Shown here: in pieces, positions 15,752 to 24,206 of the stretch
Layout of the letters: every line of letters starts with the position of its first letter
Numbering within the stretch: the first letter of the stretch is position 1
DNA from: Thermoanaerobacteraceae bacterium
Lineage (GTDB): Bacteria > Bacillota > JADQBR01
Assembly: GCA_017656305.1 (NCBI GenBank)
Contig: JACDOG010000022.1
Coordinates: 1 to 34,957 of the forward strand
DNA: 34,957 bases
Reading direction: 5' to 3'
Notes under the pieces: generated by a model
Seen by the model: only the letters and a program-made list of their open reading frames with translations
The model's database searches: none
What the model was told of the DNA's origin: nothing
Position numbers and translations under genes: made by a program

Positions 15752-16513
15752 TTACGTGGCAAGGCCCAGTAAACCTTTAATGTTGTCACAGAGAATTTTG
15801 TCCAGGTCATTTTCTTTAAGGTTCAGGAGAAGTATTTTTTGTATCTCTACCTTCGGGTGTGACAGGGGAAATTCGGAGCCAAAAATTACTTTGCCCGGTC
15901 CTGCTTTAGTGACTGCCTCTTTAATATGCAGGAAACTCCCTGTTGAGGTTTCCAGGTAGAAATTGTCCAATTCCGCTGCCGCTTTTAAGCCGTCCTGGTC
16001 TGCTGGGCCAAATCCCATGTGTCCCAGAATAAAATCGGTTTTGGGAAATTGGCGGGCCAGGGCAACAAACCTGGCGGTAGACGCTCCGGGACTATACAGC
16101 ACATGAGTATATACCGGGTAACTGTAACTGCCGCAGCAGTCTGCCAGTTCCGCCATGGCCTTGCTTGCAAAAGAAAACTGGTGTGTTATGGGCGACAACT
16201 TTAAACCTTTAAAGCCTTTTTGAAAGCCCTGTTCCAATTTGCTGACAGCGTTGGGCTCATGAGGGTCAAGGCACATAAATCCCGTGAGAGAGGTGTCATG
16301 GGCTTTACAAGATTGGGCGACATAATCGTTATCGGGTACCAGACTTTCCGGCTGGGATCGCCCTAAAATATACTCGGTCATCTTGCGGACGTCCACCATA
16401 CCGCCGGGTACGACTACTCCTCGTTCGATACCCGCATCTTCTAATTGTTTCAGGTATATATCAACATTACCATACGTGGTATCGGAGATATGGGCGTGAG
16501 CATCGATGATCAT
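15752..16513 (-). CDS. Metal-dependent amidohydrolase (amidohydrolase 2 family)
   Basis: A TIM-barrel hydrolase/decarboxylase of about 254 residues. The N-terminal IIDAHAHISD provides the HxH metal ligands, a strand with GLKLSPITH and YTHVLYSPG follows, then ILGHMGFG, and IFGSEFPLSH near the C-terminus where the catalytic acidic residue normally lies; here it is Ser-Glu rather than the common Ser-Asp. The ATG at 16513 has GAGGAG 8 nt upstream and is preferred to a GTG at 16522 that overlaps the ribosome site. Relatives include decarboxylases of aromatic acids and lactonases. The gene is set between the two PaaK-type ligases, 12 nt before the second. Confidence 0.82.
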   Translation of the reverse strand: MIIDAHAHISDTTYGNVDIYLKQLEDAGIERGVVVPGGMVDVRKMTEYILGRSQPESLVPDNDYVAQSCKAHDTSLTGFMCLDPHEPNAVSKLEQGFQKGFKGLKLSPITHQFSFASKAMAELADCCGSYSYPVYTHVLYSPGASTARFVALARQFPKTDFILGHMGFGPADQDGLKAAAELDNFYLETSTGSFLHIKEAVTKAGPGKVIFGSEFPLSHPKVEIQKILLLNLKENDLDKILCDNIKGLLGLAT

Positions 16514-16518
16514 GGTGT

Positions 16519-17856
16519 TCACTCCTCTTCATGAACTACGCGGACGGTTTTTTCACGGGGGCGTGGCAGTTTATCGACAATCTCAAATTCACAAGGTATA
16601 CCTACGGCGAATTCCAGTTTGCTGGATAATTTGTCAACTAATTCCGCAGTGGGCTGGACGCCGGGCGCTAGTTCGACACGTACTTTTAATTTGTCATTAT
16701 TGCCTGGTTTCACTACAAATTGATACCAGTTACCTACTTCCGGCATGCGCATCAAAAATTCTTCCAGGTAGAAAGGAGAAAAGTTGGTTCCGTTGATTAC
16801 GATTTCATCTACCACACGTCCCCGTAAAAATAGCCGTGGAAATGTAATGCCGCACTGGCACGGGTCGGGATCTATAAAGCCCAAATCCTGGGTGCGGTAA
16901 CGAATTAATGGCGTGTCGAAACGCAGCAGGCAGGTAACGACGATTTCGCCTATTTGCCCGGGCTCCAAAACCGTTCCTGTATCGGGGTCCACTATTTCTG
17001 TAATTACATGACCCTGGACAATATGATAGCCGTTGTGGGCGTCGCATTCAGCACCAATGCCCCCGGCCTCCAGAGAACCGTAATAAAAATTGGCCTTAGT
17101 TCCCCAGATTTTTTCTACTCGCTCCCGAAACGCTGGCGAGCAGCCCTCACCTGTGAGCCATATTTTCTTCAGGGGTAAAGTGGTCAGGTCAAAGGAGGCT
17201 TCGCTGGCAGCTTCGGCAAGTCTAATGGCCCAGGAAGGCGTCGTGATGACAACGGTTGGCTGGAGGTCGCGCAATATTTTTATGGATTTTTCCGGTGTCG
17301 AGTATGCTCCCCCTTTACCGACAGGGATGGTTGTTGCCTGGCAGCCTTCCATGAAGACTTTATGGAATGACAATCCTGCGGAACTCATTTCGTAGGGCAG
17401 GGCATTAAAGCAGATGTCATCGGACTCAACGGGGAACAGGTTGGGGTAACCCGGGGCTAATTCATTAAGGTAATAGTCATTCCAGGTTTGCATAATATAG
17501 ATTTCTTCACCGCCGGTTGTGCCGGTGGAAATGTGAATAATACTAATATCCTTTTTGTCACAGGCCAGCAGTGCCCAGGGTTTTCCGCGCAGTTCATCCT
17601 TGGTGGTAAATGGCACTCTGGCCAGGTCGTTGATGCTGCCGATGTCCTGCGGTTTAACACCAGCTGCAGCCATTTTCTGGTGGTAAAAGGGTGAATTGTT
17701 ATAGGCTCGGGTAATAAGTTCCTGCAGTGCTTCTTCCTGAAACTTGGCAATTTTGGTTGCCGGCATTTCGTCGGGAAAATCCGGTCCCGAAAAGTATTTG
17801 GTCAACAGTGCCGGTTTGGTTGCGCTCTTGATACGCTTTTCAAATTTGGATGTCAT
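16519..17856 (-). CDS. PaaK-type adenylate-forming CoA ligase
   Basis: 445 residues, close to canonical PaaK. Motifs are the P-loop STGTTGGEE near residue 110, the GEGCSPAFR segment, YGSLEAGGIG in place of the usual YG-x-TE, LIRYRTQDLG and a DPCQCG Cys pair, and a small C-terminal domain ending REKTVRVVHEEE. The adenine-site motif is unusual (SLE instead of S/T-E), which may reflect a special substrate. The start codon overlaps the stop of the TPR-like gene (ATGA), so the genes are translationally coupled. The next gene starts just after its stop. Confidence 0.87.
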   Translation of the reverse strand: MTSKFEKRIKSATKPALLTKYFSGPDFPDEMPATKIAKFQEEALQELITRAYNNSPFYHQKMAAAGVKPQDIGSINDLARVPFTTKDELRGKPWALLACDKKDISIIHISTGTTGGEEIYIMQTWNDYYLNELAPGYPNLFPVESDDICFNALPYEMSSAGLSFHKVFMEGCQATTIPVGKGGAYSTPEKSIKILRDLQPTVVITTPSWAIRLAEAASEASFDLTTLPLKKIWLTGEGCSPAFRERVEKIWGTKANFYYGSLEAGGIGAECDAHNGYHIVQGHVITEIVDPDTGTVLEPGQIGEIVVTCLLRFDTPLIRYRTQDLGFIDPDPCQCGITFPRLFLRGRVVDEIVINGTNFSPFYLEEFLMRMPEVGNWYQFVVKPGNNDKLKVRVELAPGVQPTAELVDKLSSKLEFAVGIPCEFEIVDKLPRPREKTVRVVHEEE

Positions 17857-19841
17857 TGCTTTTTCTCCCCCTTGGAAACGTCCGTCTTATTAATAAGGGC
17901 TTCGTATTTGGAATCCGTGGTTTTTTTTAACAGTCTTGACCAGACTTTTTCGGCCTTTACCTCATCACCAACGCGCTGGTAGCACACACCCAGGTCGTAA
18001 AGAACCTGCCAGTAGGTTGCCTCGGAGATGCTAGCATCGCCTTTTTCATAGGCTGACTTGACGAAGCGGAAGTCCTTGATAGCTTTTTCTAAAAGGTCGT
18101 GGAAAAAGATTGCTGGAAGAGAATAGATGAGGTATCCCCGCAACAAGCGAAGCTCAGCATTGTTCCAGTCAAGTCCGATAGCTTTTTTTAGTGTCGCCAG
18201 CCCTTTTATGGCATTACTAAACATGACACTCGGGTTCTTTGCGTATTTTCCGGTTAAAGCAAGAGAACTGCCGTAATAGCCCATTATTACGGGGTCATGG
18301 GGGTACATGTCACGAGCTTTTTCAAAAATTTCAAAAGCTCTTTGTGCTGCTACGGCATTTCCGGCAACGCCCTGGTCATGCAGGCGTTTTCCTTCTGCAA
18401 GTAGTTTTTCCCTGGTATTAAGTGAGGCTAATTTCGGTGAACTGTCATCCGGATTACGGGTTTGCTGCTTATCTACCAGCGACCGGTACTTGGGGTCCGG
18501 GTTTAGTGATAGCAGTTTTTGCCACGTGGTGGCGGCTTCTTCTTTCATTTCCAAACGTTTATAGGCAGTTCCCAAATCATAAAGGACTTGCCAGTAGGTT
18601 TCCTCTGAGAATACGCTATTATCTTCCTCATACTGCTGGATGAAATAATTGAAATCTTCGATGGCGGTGGCTGTGCGGTGAAAAAACGCTTCGGGGAGCC
18701 TGAAGCTTTGATATGCTCTTATGAAGCGAATCTGAATGTTGCCCGGATCGTTGTTGACACACTTATCCAGGGCTTTCATAGCTTTAATGGCATTGGCAAA
18801 CATATCCTGCGGGCTGGTTGCGTCGCGGCCTGTCATGGAGAGACAGTCGGCACAATATGCAGCGATAAGCTGGTCACCGGGGTATTTCTCCCGAGCTTTT
18901 TGGAAAAATGTAAGTGCCTGGCGGGTGGCCTCGGGATCACCCTTCAGCGCACGGGCGTGAAGTTCGGCCCCCTGCTCTAATAATTGACGGTACTTCTGTT
19001 GTCCATCAGCTGAACGTTTCGTGCTATCTCCAGGACTTGGATTATCGCTTGTTGTCTGGGTTGACTGTTGTTCAATTTGTATCCCCTCAGCCTTTAAAAG
19101 CTCCTGATATCTGGTATCTGCGGCAGTATTTAATAGCTTATACCATGTTTCCTCTGCTTTCTCGGTGTTGTTTACATTTTTATATGCGTGACCGAGGTTG
19201 TAAAGCAATTGCCAGTAAAATTGCTCTGAAAAAACAGTATTATCTTGCTCGTAACGGTTGATGAGATAATTGAAATCTTCAATGGCGGTTGTGGTACGGT
19301 GAAAGTACATCTCCGGGAGCCTGTAGCTGACAAAGCCGCGCAAGGAACGTACCTGGATGTGGTCCGGGTTATTGCTGACAACCCGGTCCAAAATTTTTAA
19401 ACCTTCTAATGCCTTGACAAAACGTTCGTTTGGGTCAACGGCATCGCGCCCCAAGAGGGCAATGGTACTGCCGTAATACCCTTCAACGATAGGGTCTTGT
19501 GGGTTGGCTTCGCGAAGTTTTTCCAGTATTTCGTGAGCCTGAACAACGGCCTCCTTATCACCATTTACTCCGGCATCATGCAATTTCACGGCTTCTACTA
19601 AAAGGGCTTCGTGAGATTGCGTTTTTGGCGCTTTCTTATCTACAGATGATTTTGTCTGGGTCATTTCTTGTTTTTTGACCTCCTTGGTTTTCGTTTTATT
19701 TTTATCCTGTTTCGAAACTTGAATCTCAGCCTGCTGCTTTCCTGGCTGTTCCTGTTTTTTTTCCAATGTATCTTTTTTGGCGGAACTGGGTTTTGGGTTG
19801 CGCCTGTGCGGCGGTCTTCTCCGGTGCCTTAGGTAAAGCAT
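17853..19841 (-). CDS. Large protein of three tandem TPR-like modules
   Basis: 662 residues. The first 75 are Lys/Gln/Arg-rich, low-complexity and probably disordered. Then three homologous modules of about 173 residues follow: 78-250, 283-457 and 477-651, joined by polar linkers. Each module has an opening helix (LLVEAVKLHDAGVNGD, LLEQGAELHARALKGD, LLAEGKRLHDQGVAGN), a YPxDPxIxGYYGSxLALxG-like block, an RxLRGYxxYxLPExxFH block, and a final YWQVLYDLGxAYKR helix pair. This is a TPR/SEL1-like helical-repeat architecture. No signal peptide or membrane segment is visible. AGGAGGG precedes the ATG. It leads the operon with the two ligases and the amidohydrolase, so a scaffold or regulator for that pathway is conceivable; function is unknown. 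Confidence 0.8.
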   Translation of the reverse strand: MLYLRHRRRPPHRRNPKPSSAKKDTLEKKQEQPGKQQAEIQVSKQDKNKTKTKEVKKQEMTQTKSSVDKKAPKTQSHEALLVEAVKLHDAGVNGDKEAVVQAHEILEKLREANPQDPIVEGYYGSTIALLGRDAVDPNERFVKALEGLKILDRVVSNNPDHIQVRSLRGFVSYRLPEMYFHRTTTAIEDFNYLINRYEQDNTVFSEQFYWQLLYNLGHAYKNVNNTEKAEETWYKLLNTAADTRYQELLKAEGIQIEQQSTQTTSDNPSPGDSTKRSADGQQKYRQLLEQGAELHARALKGDPEATRQALTFFQKAREKYPGDQLIAAYCADCLSMTGRDATSPQDMFANAIKAMKALDKCVNNDPGNIQIRFIRAYQSFRLPEAFFHRTATAIEDFNYFIQQYEEDNSVFSEETYWQVLYDLGTAYKRLEMKEEAATTWQKLLSLNPDPKYRSLVDKQQTRNPDDSSPKLASLNTREKLLAEGKRLHDQGVAGNAVAAQRAFEIFEKARDMYPHDPVIMGYYGSSLALTGKYAKNPSVMFSNAIKGLATLKKAIGLDWNNAELRLLRGYLIYSLPAIFFHDLLEKAIKDFRFVKSAYEKGDASISEATYWQVLYDLGVCYQRVGDEVKAEKVWSRLLKKTTDSKYEALINKTDVSKGEKKQ

Positions 19842-20011
19842 AATATCCCTCCTTCTATTAAAAAAATTAAGTACCTTGAAGGCACTCCGAATAACCTCGT
19901 TAATACTATATTCCTGGCACTTTTATGCGTTACAGTTTATACTATTTAAATTCAGGAGGAACTATAGTCCCCGGTGGGATGGTATATTATTATGGCAGTA
20001 AATTGACATTA

Positions 20012-20036
20012 AAATAACCCCGCGAAAATTGCGGGG
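20012..20036 (-). terminator. Terminator of the Mrp gene
   Basis: On the minus strand CCCCGC (20036-20031) pairs with GCGGGG (20023-20018) over a 7-nt loop and is followed by TTATTTTAAT. Confidence 0.7.
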
Positions 20037-20046
20037 CGTTGTGTGT

Positions 20047-21105
20047 TTATGAAAGTTGTTTGATAATCTTTTGAGCCAGTTCATGGTAGTGAGACGCTGC
20101 CGGATTATCTTGCTGCAGAGCGATAGGAGTGCCGGCATCGCTGTTTTCCCGGATTTCGATATTCAAGGGGATCTGCGCCAGCAGCTCTACATTGAGGTCC
20201 GCGGCAATTTTTTCCGACTGCCCTTTACCGAATATGTAGTATTTACGCTCGCATTCGGGACATTGGAAGTAGGACATGTTCTCCACCACTCCCAGGGTCT
20301 TGATATTCATCTGTTTGGCCATATTGCCCAGGCGTACGGACACCTTCGCGGCGGCAGATTGCGGGGTAGTAACCAGCAAGAGCTGTGCTTTGGGCAGCTG
20401 CTGCATGACAGTCAGCGGCACGTCTCCGGTGCCGGGGGGCAGGTCTATTACCAGGTAATCCAAATCTCCCCACCGGACGTTGTAAAAGAACTGGTCCAGG
20501 ACACTGCGTATTACCGGCGCGCGCCAAATCAGCGCCTGGTCGGATTTGATCAGGTTGCCCATGGATAAGGCTTTCAGCCCGTTGACCTGAATGGGAAGGA
20601 TGGTCTGGCTGTCCAGGGCGACGGGGCGTTTATCTTGAATACCCAGCAGGGTGGACACGCTGAAACCGAGGATGTCGGCATCCAAAATTCCCGTGTTGAC
20701 CCCCTCCTGCTGCAGAGCCACGGCCAGGTTTACCGCAAGAGTTGATTTGCCGACACCGCCTTTACCGCTGCCTACGGCTATGACGTTGACGTCCTTAAAT
20801 GCTTCCGCTTTATTTTGGCTACCCTGCTTTAGTGATGCAGCCAGCCTGTTTTTTTCCTCGGGGGTCATTTCACCGAAATTGACAGTGACCTGCTCCACTC
20901 CCTCCAGGGAACCTACTGCTCGCTTGACGTCCTGCTCCATGGTCTTTTTCATGGGGCACCCGGCGACGGTGAGCTTGATTGTTACGGCAACGTGGGACCC
21001 TTCGATGGCGATATCTCCTATCATGTTCAGCGTAACCAGGTCCTTGCCGATTTCCGGGTCAGTTACTTTTCTTAAGGCGTCAATTACCTGTTCTTTTTGT
21101 ATCAA
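20047..21105 (-). CDS. Mrp/ApbC-family P-loop ATPase, Fe-S cluster carrier
   Basis: An N-terminal MIP18/DUF59 domain (about 1-80, with the AGCPM cysteine at 50) is fused to a MinD-like ATPase: deviant Walker A GKGGVGKST near 114-122, DADILGFS, and DLPPGTGD. A C-x2-C motif in FQCPECERKYYIFG would hold a bridging [4Fe-4S] cluster in the dimer. It delivers clusters to apoproteins. Start: TTG at 21105, 7 nt after GGAGGG; the ATG at 21123 would overlap that site. Product about 352 residues. Not CooC: it lacks the CooC arrangement and carries the DUF59 domain. Monocistronic, divergent from the next gene. Confidence 0.9.
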   Translation of the reverse strand: MIQKEQVIDALRKVTDPEIGKDLVTLNMIGDIAIEGSHVAVTIKLTVAGCPMKKTMEQDVKRAVGSLEGVEQVTVNFGEMTPEEKNRLAASLKQGSQNKAEAFKDVNVIAVGSGKGGVGKSTLAVNLAVALQQEGVNTGILDADILGFSVSTLLGIQDKRPVALDSQTILPIQVNGLKALSMGNLIKSDQALIWRAPVIRSVLDQFFYNVRWGDLDYLVIDLPPGTGDVPLTVMQQLPKAQLLLVTTPQSAAAKVSVRLGNMAKQMNIKTLGVVENMSYFQCPECERKYYIFGKGQSEKIAADLNVELLAQIPLNIEIRENSDAGTPIALQQDNPAASHYHELAQKIIKQLS

Positions 21106-21236
21106 TATTGTTCCCTCCAGCATTTCAGTCTTGTATGTTAGTGTTTTCTACTTTTTTTGGAAATATCCCTGCCGCCAAGCCAACAATTTTGAGCATTGGT
21201 TCAAAAAAGCACGGAAATAATTGTTATTCCTGACAT

Positions 21237-21265
21237 TTGTCATGAAGTGCAGGATTTACTACTAT
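21237..21265 (+). promoter_or_regulatory. Probable promoter of the yczE-like/aminotransferase operon
   Basis: TTGTCA (21237-21242), 17-bp spacer, TACTAT (21260-21265), 56 nt before the ATG of the membrane protein gene. Inferred from consensus match only. Confidence 0.45.
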
Positions 21266-21321
21266 GTAACACGAAAATAAAATAAATTGTTAAAGAGCAA
21301 AAGTACCTGGGGAGGCTTTGT

Positions 21322-21999
21322 ATGGGACATAAATTAAGCGTGTATTTTTGGAAACACCTGTACATGATTATTGGTTTTGCAGTGATAGCTATGGGAATTG
21401 ACGTTCAGAGGGTGGCCCGGGTGGGACTGCCCAGTTACGGTGTATTGCAAAGGGGAATTGAGATTCAGACGCCGTTGACCTTTGGCCAGGCGTCCATGGT
21501 GGTAAGTTTCATTTGTATTGTGCTCAGCGCGTGGCTGGGCGTTAAACCACGCCTGGCTACCGTTCTCAATATGATTTTTATCGGCTTTTTTATTGACTGG
21601 TTTTACCCGGCCGTTGATGCGCTGGCTTTAGTTATGCCTCTCTGGGAAAGGATACTTGTTTTTTTCCTGGGAACGGCACAGGTGGCCTGGGGTATTGCCA
21701 TGTATATCAGTGCTAACCTGGGGTCCGGGCCGCGGGACAGTTTGATGATTGCCCTGGTGCAGAAGACTCGGAAACGCGTAGGGGTTGTTGTTACCTGTAT
21801 TGAGGGAACGGTGTTAACCTTGGGATACCTGCTGGGCGGTCCCGTGGGTTTGGGGACCGTGATATCGATGGTTTCCATGGGCTGGCTGGTGGAAACCGGA
21901 CTTAGCTTCTTTCGCTGGTGCAGTAAGCTAGGCCCGCTGGCCCGGGTGATAGAGGTATCCATCGGGCATCAGGCTGCGGGAGAGCAAAAGGGGGGATGA
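21322..21999 (+). CDS. YczE/YyaS-like integral membrane protein
   Basis: 225 residues with about five hydrophobic helices. The segments GIAMYISANLGSGPRDSLMIAL and LGYLLGGPVGLGTVISM (shown in parts: ANLGSGPRDSLM, GGPVGLGT) are typical of the YczE family of uncharacterised membrane proteins; substrate and role are unknown. Start follows GGGGAGG. It lies 4 nt before the aminotransferase gene, so the two are cotranscribed, which could hint at amino acid transport or sensing. Confidence 0.75.
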   Translation: MGHKLSVYFWKHLYMIIGFAVIAMGIDVQRVARVGLPSYGVLQRGIEIQTPLTFGQASMVVSFICIVLSAWLGVKPRLATVLNMIFIGFFIDWFYPAVDALALVMPLWERILVFFLGTAQVAWGIAMYISANLGSGPRDSLMIALVQKTRKRVGVVVTCIEGTVLTLGYLLGGPVGLGTVISMVSMGWLVETGLSFFRWCSKLGPLARVIEVSIGHQAAGEQKGG

Positions 22000-22003
22000 T
22001 ATT

Positions 22004-22843
22004 ATGTATGTTTACCTGAACGGGCAGATCAAGCCTAAAGAAGAGGTGGCTCTTTCGGTAGATGACCGGGGTTTTACTTTTGGCGAAGGCGTTTATGAAG
22101 TGGTGAGGGTTTACGGTAGGGTGCCGTTCCTATTGGCTGAACATATGGAGCGGCTTGAGCGCAGTGCCGCAGAGATGGAAATACCCTTGCCCGAATACTT
22201 TACCCTGGGCCACTGGCAGCAGGCTATCAGCCAGCTGGTGGAGAAAAACAACCTGCCGGAGTGTTTTGTCTACCTGCAGCTGACCAGGGGTGTGCAGTTT
22301 CGTAATCATGCCTTTAAGGATGACCTGCAGCCTACCACGGTGATGTATTTGATTGCGGGAAAGAGTTGGGACCAGGAGCGGCAGGGAGTGAAGGCGACTC
22401 TTGCCGATGATATTCGCTGGCACCGTTGTGATGTGAAATCCACCATGCTCATGGCCAATACCCTGGCGAAAACCCGTGCTGCCCGGCAGGGTTATTTTGA
22501 AGTGATATTTGAGCGTGACGGCTGGATTACGGAGGGTTCTTCCAGCAACGTGTTTTTTGTGAAAAACGGGAAACTGATTACCCCGCCGTTATCCAATTAC
22601 ATTCTACCCGGCATTACCAGGCAGTTTGTGCTTCAACTGGCGGACCGTGTGGGTATCGAATACCAGGAAAGACCGGTTAGGGTTCGGGAACTTCCGGGTA
22701 TGGATGAAGTGTTCATTTCGGCTACGGGGATAGAAATAATTCCCGTCAACCAGCTGGACGGTCTCCGGTACCAGGCACCCGGCCCGGTGTTCTCATGCCT
22801 GAGGGCTGCGTTTGATAAAAGTACGAAAGAATTGAGGAAATAA
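22004..22843 (+). CDS. dat: D-amino acid aminotransferase (class IV)
   Basis: A fold-type IV PLP enzyme of 279 residues. K145 in DVKSTMLMAN binds PLP, E177 in ITEGSSSNVFF contacts the ring nitrogen, and the R100-x-H102 pair in TRGVQFRNHAF is the carboxylate trap that distinguishes D-alanine aminotransferases from branched-chain aminotransferases. DRGFTFGEGVYEV is the expected N-terminal signature. It interconverts D-alanine and D-glutamate with 2-oxo acids for peptidoglycan. A 4-amino-4-deoxychorismate lyase or BCAT role is less likely given the RxH pair. Confidence 0.88.
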   Translation: MYVYLNGQIKPKEEVALSVDDRGFTFGEGVYEVVRVYGRVPFLLAEHMERLERSAAEMEIPLPEYFTLGHWQQAISQLVEKNNLPECFVYLQLTRGVQFRNHAFKDDLQPTTVMYLIAGKSWDQERQGVKATLADDIRWHRCDVKSTMLMANTLAKTRAARQGYFEVIFERDGWITEGSSSNVFFVKNGKLITPPLSNYILPGITRQFVLQLADRVGIEYQERPVRVRELPGMDEVFISATGIEIIPVNQLDGLRYQAPGPVFSCLRAAFDKSTKELRK

Positions 22844-22874
22844 GGACCTTTTTACCGTAAGAAATGTGACCGAG

Positions 22875-22903
22875 GCCCCTGAATTACCATTCAGGGGCTT
22901 TTT
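22875..22903 (+). terminator. Terminator after the aminotransferase gene
   Basis: GCCCCTGAA (22875-22883) pairs perfectly with TTCAGGGGC (22890-22898), followed by TTTTTG. Confidence 0.88.
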
Positions 22904-22963
22904 GTCAATTTAACCTGATAGACGGGTGAGAAACTAGAGTGTTTTTATGTCATTCTTGGAAAA

Positions 22964-23344
22964 TTAGAGAATGTTTTGCAGGTTAAAGATCTCCTTTTTG
23001 GGTATGTGTTGGAGAAAATGTTTTACAATACTGAGCTCCCCCAAAGCCAGGTCAAGATTTTTGGTGTGAAGATATTTTTTTAGTTTGGCAATAGCTTCAT
23101 CCACACTATCCATTTCATGGTGTTCGATGATCAGGTCCCAGTGATCCTGGATGTCGGCCCAGTGCTTCTCAAACTTTGACAGTTCCTGACTGGCGGCTTT
23201 CCACTTGTTTGTTTCAATAAAATTCTCCATATTGTCCGCGTACCGCACCAGTAGTCGTGCCTGAGCATTAAGTTGTGCCTGGGAATAAAAACCAATGGCA
23301 GTCAGTACGAGTAAAAAGATAATTGTACCTACTAGTACCCGCAT
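22964..23344 (-). CDS. DUF4363-family membrane-anchored protein
   Basis: 126 residues: an N-terminal hydrophobic helix (about 3-22), then a helical outer domain rich in Trp/His/Glu (KWKAASQELSKFEKHWADIQ). This matches the DUF4363 family found next to DUF421 proteins in Clostridia. It is probably exported and anchored by its first helix. The start ATG overlaps the stop of the DUF421 gene by 1 nt (TAATG), so translation is coupled. Function unknown. Confidence 0.75.
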   Translation of the reverse strand: MRVLVGTIIFLLVLTAIGFYSQAQLNAQARLLVRYADNMENFIETNKWKAASQELSKFEKHWADIQDHWDLIIEHHEMDSVDEAIAKLKKYLHTKNLDLALGELSIVKHFLQHIPKKEIFNLQNIL

Positions 23345-24069
23345 TAGCTGTGATCATCCTTCCGTGAGTCATTACCAGTTTCCAGAATGTAAGGGGGGCC
23401 GCTTTTGGGCTGAATGTATAACTGCCCGGTAGTGTCCAGGCTTACCAGTAATACCTGTTTCAGGTCGGCGATATTGTTTTCCCGCAGGATATTGCGCAGC
23501 CACCGCTCGGACAGGTTGGCTTTGTCCAGGTTTTTTTTATTTATATTTCCGTCAATCACTAGGTCTAAAGGTAAGCCTTCGTATTTTGTGGGTCGCTGTA
23601 CATCATCGGGAGTTAATGGCCGTTTTTGCGACCGGGGGATTACCGTCAGGTCTCCGGTGGTTTCCAAAATTGCATATTCTACATCCGCTATGTTGGGAAT
23701 ATTTTTTGCCCGCAGCTGCTCCAGCAGGTCATTAACGTTATAGCGCTGGTGGCGCAATTCTTTTTCGATGATTTTACCGTTTTCTATTAAGATGCTCGGT
23801 GTGCCACAAATAATGGCTCGGGCTGTTTGGCTTTTCAGGGTTATAAAGGACAAGATGACGTGTAGTGCAAGTAAAGTGAAAATCGGAATGATGCCATTTA
23901 GCAGGGGGATTTCCTTATCTTCCATCGGTACCGAGGCCAATTCTGCAATCATCAGGGAGATAACAAACTCATACGGGTGCAGCTGGCTGAACTGGCGCTT
24001 TCCCATCAAGCGCATTACCAGCACTACTACTGCAAAGAGAATTACTGCGCGGCTAAAAACTATCAGCAT
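23344..24069 (-). CDS. DUF421/YetF-family membrane protein
   Basis: 241 residues with three hydrophobic N-terminal helices (MLIVFSRAVILFAVVVLVMR, PYEFVISLMIAELAS, GIIPIFTLLALHVILSF) and a soluble C-terminal part with the conserved RAIICGTPSILIENGKI, LLEQLRAKNI and VEYAILETTGDLTVI segments. Members are often seen in spore formers; the biochemical role is unknown. It leads a two-gene unit with the DUF4363 gene. Confidence 0.85.
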   Translation of the reverse strand: MLIVFSRAVILFAVVVLVMRLMGKRQFSQLHPYEFVISLMIAELASVPMEDKEIPLLNGIIPIFTLLALHVILSFITLKSQTARAIICGTPSILIENGKIIEKELRHQRYNVNDLLEQLRAKNIPNIADVEYAILETTGDLTVIPRSQKRPLTPDDVQRPTKYEGLPLDLVIDGNINKKNLDKANLSERWLRNILRENNIADLKQVLLVSLDTTGQLYIQPKSGPPYILETGNDSRKDDHS

Positions 24070-24206
24070 TGTTTCCCCTCCGCGTTTTGCAGGCTTTGGA
24101 TAAAAATATTATTACCGAAAAATTCCTTTACTATTAGTAATACCCATAAATTGACGTTTCAACGTGCCGAAAAATGTTGTAAAATGGAGCGGGAGGAGGT
24201 TTCAAC

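Noticed and set aside
20047-21105. CooC nickel-insertion ATPase
   Set aside because: The DUF59-MinD fusion and CPEC motif identify Mrp/ApbC instead.
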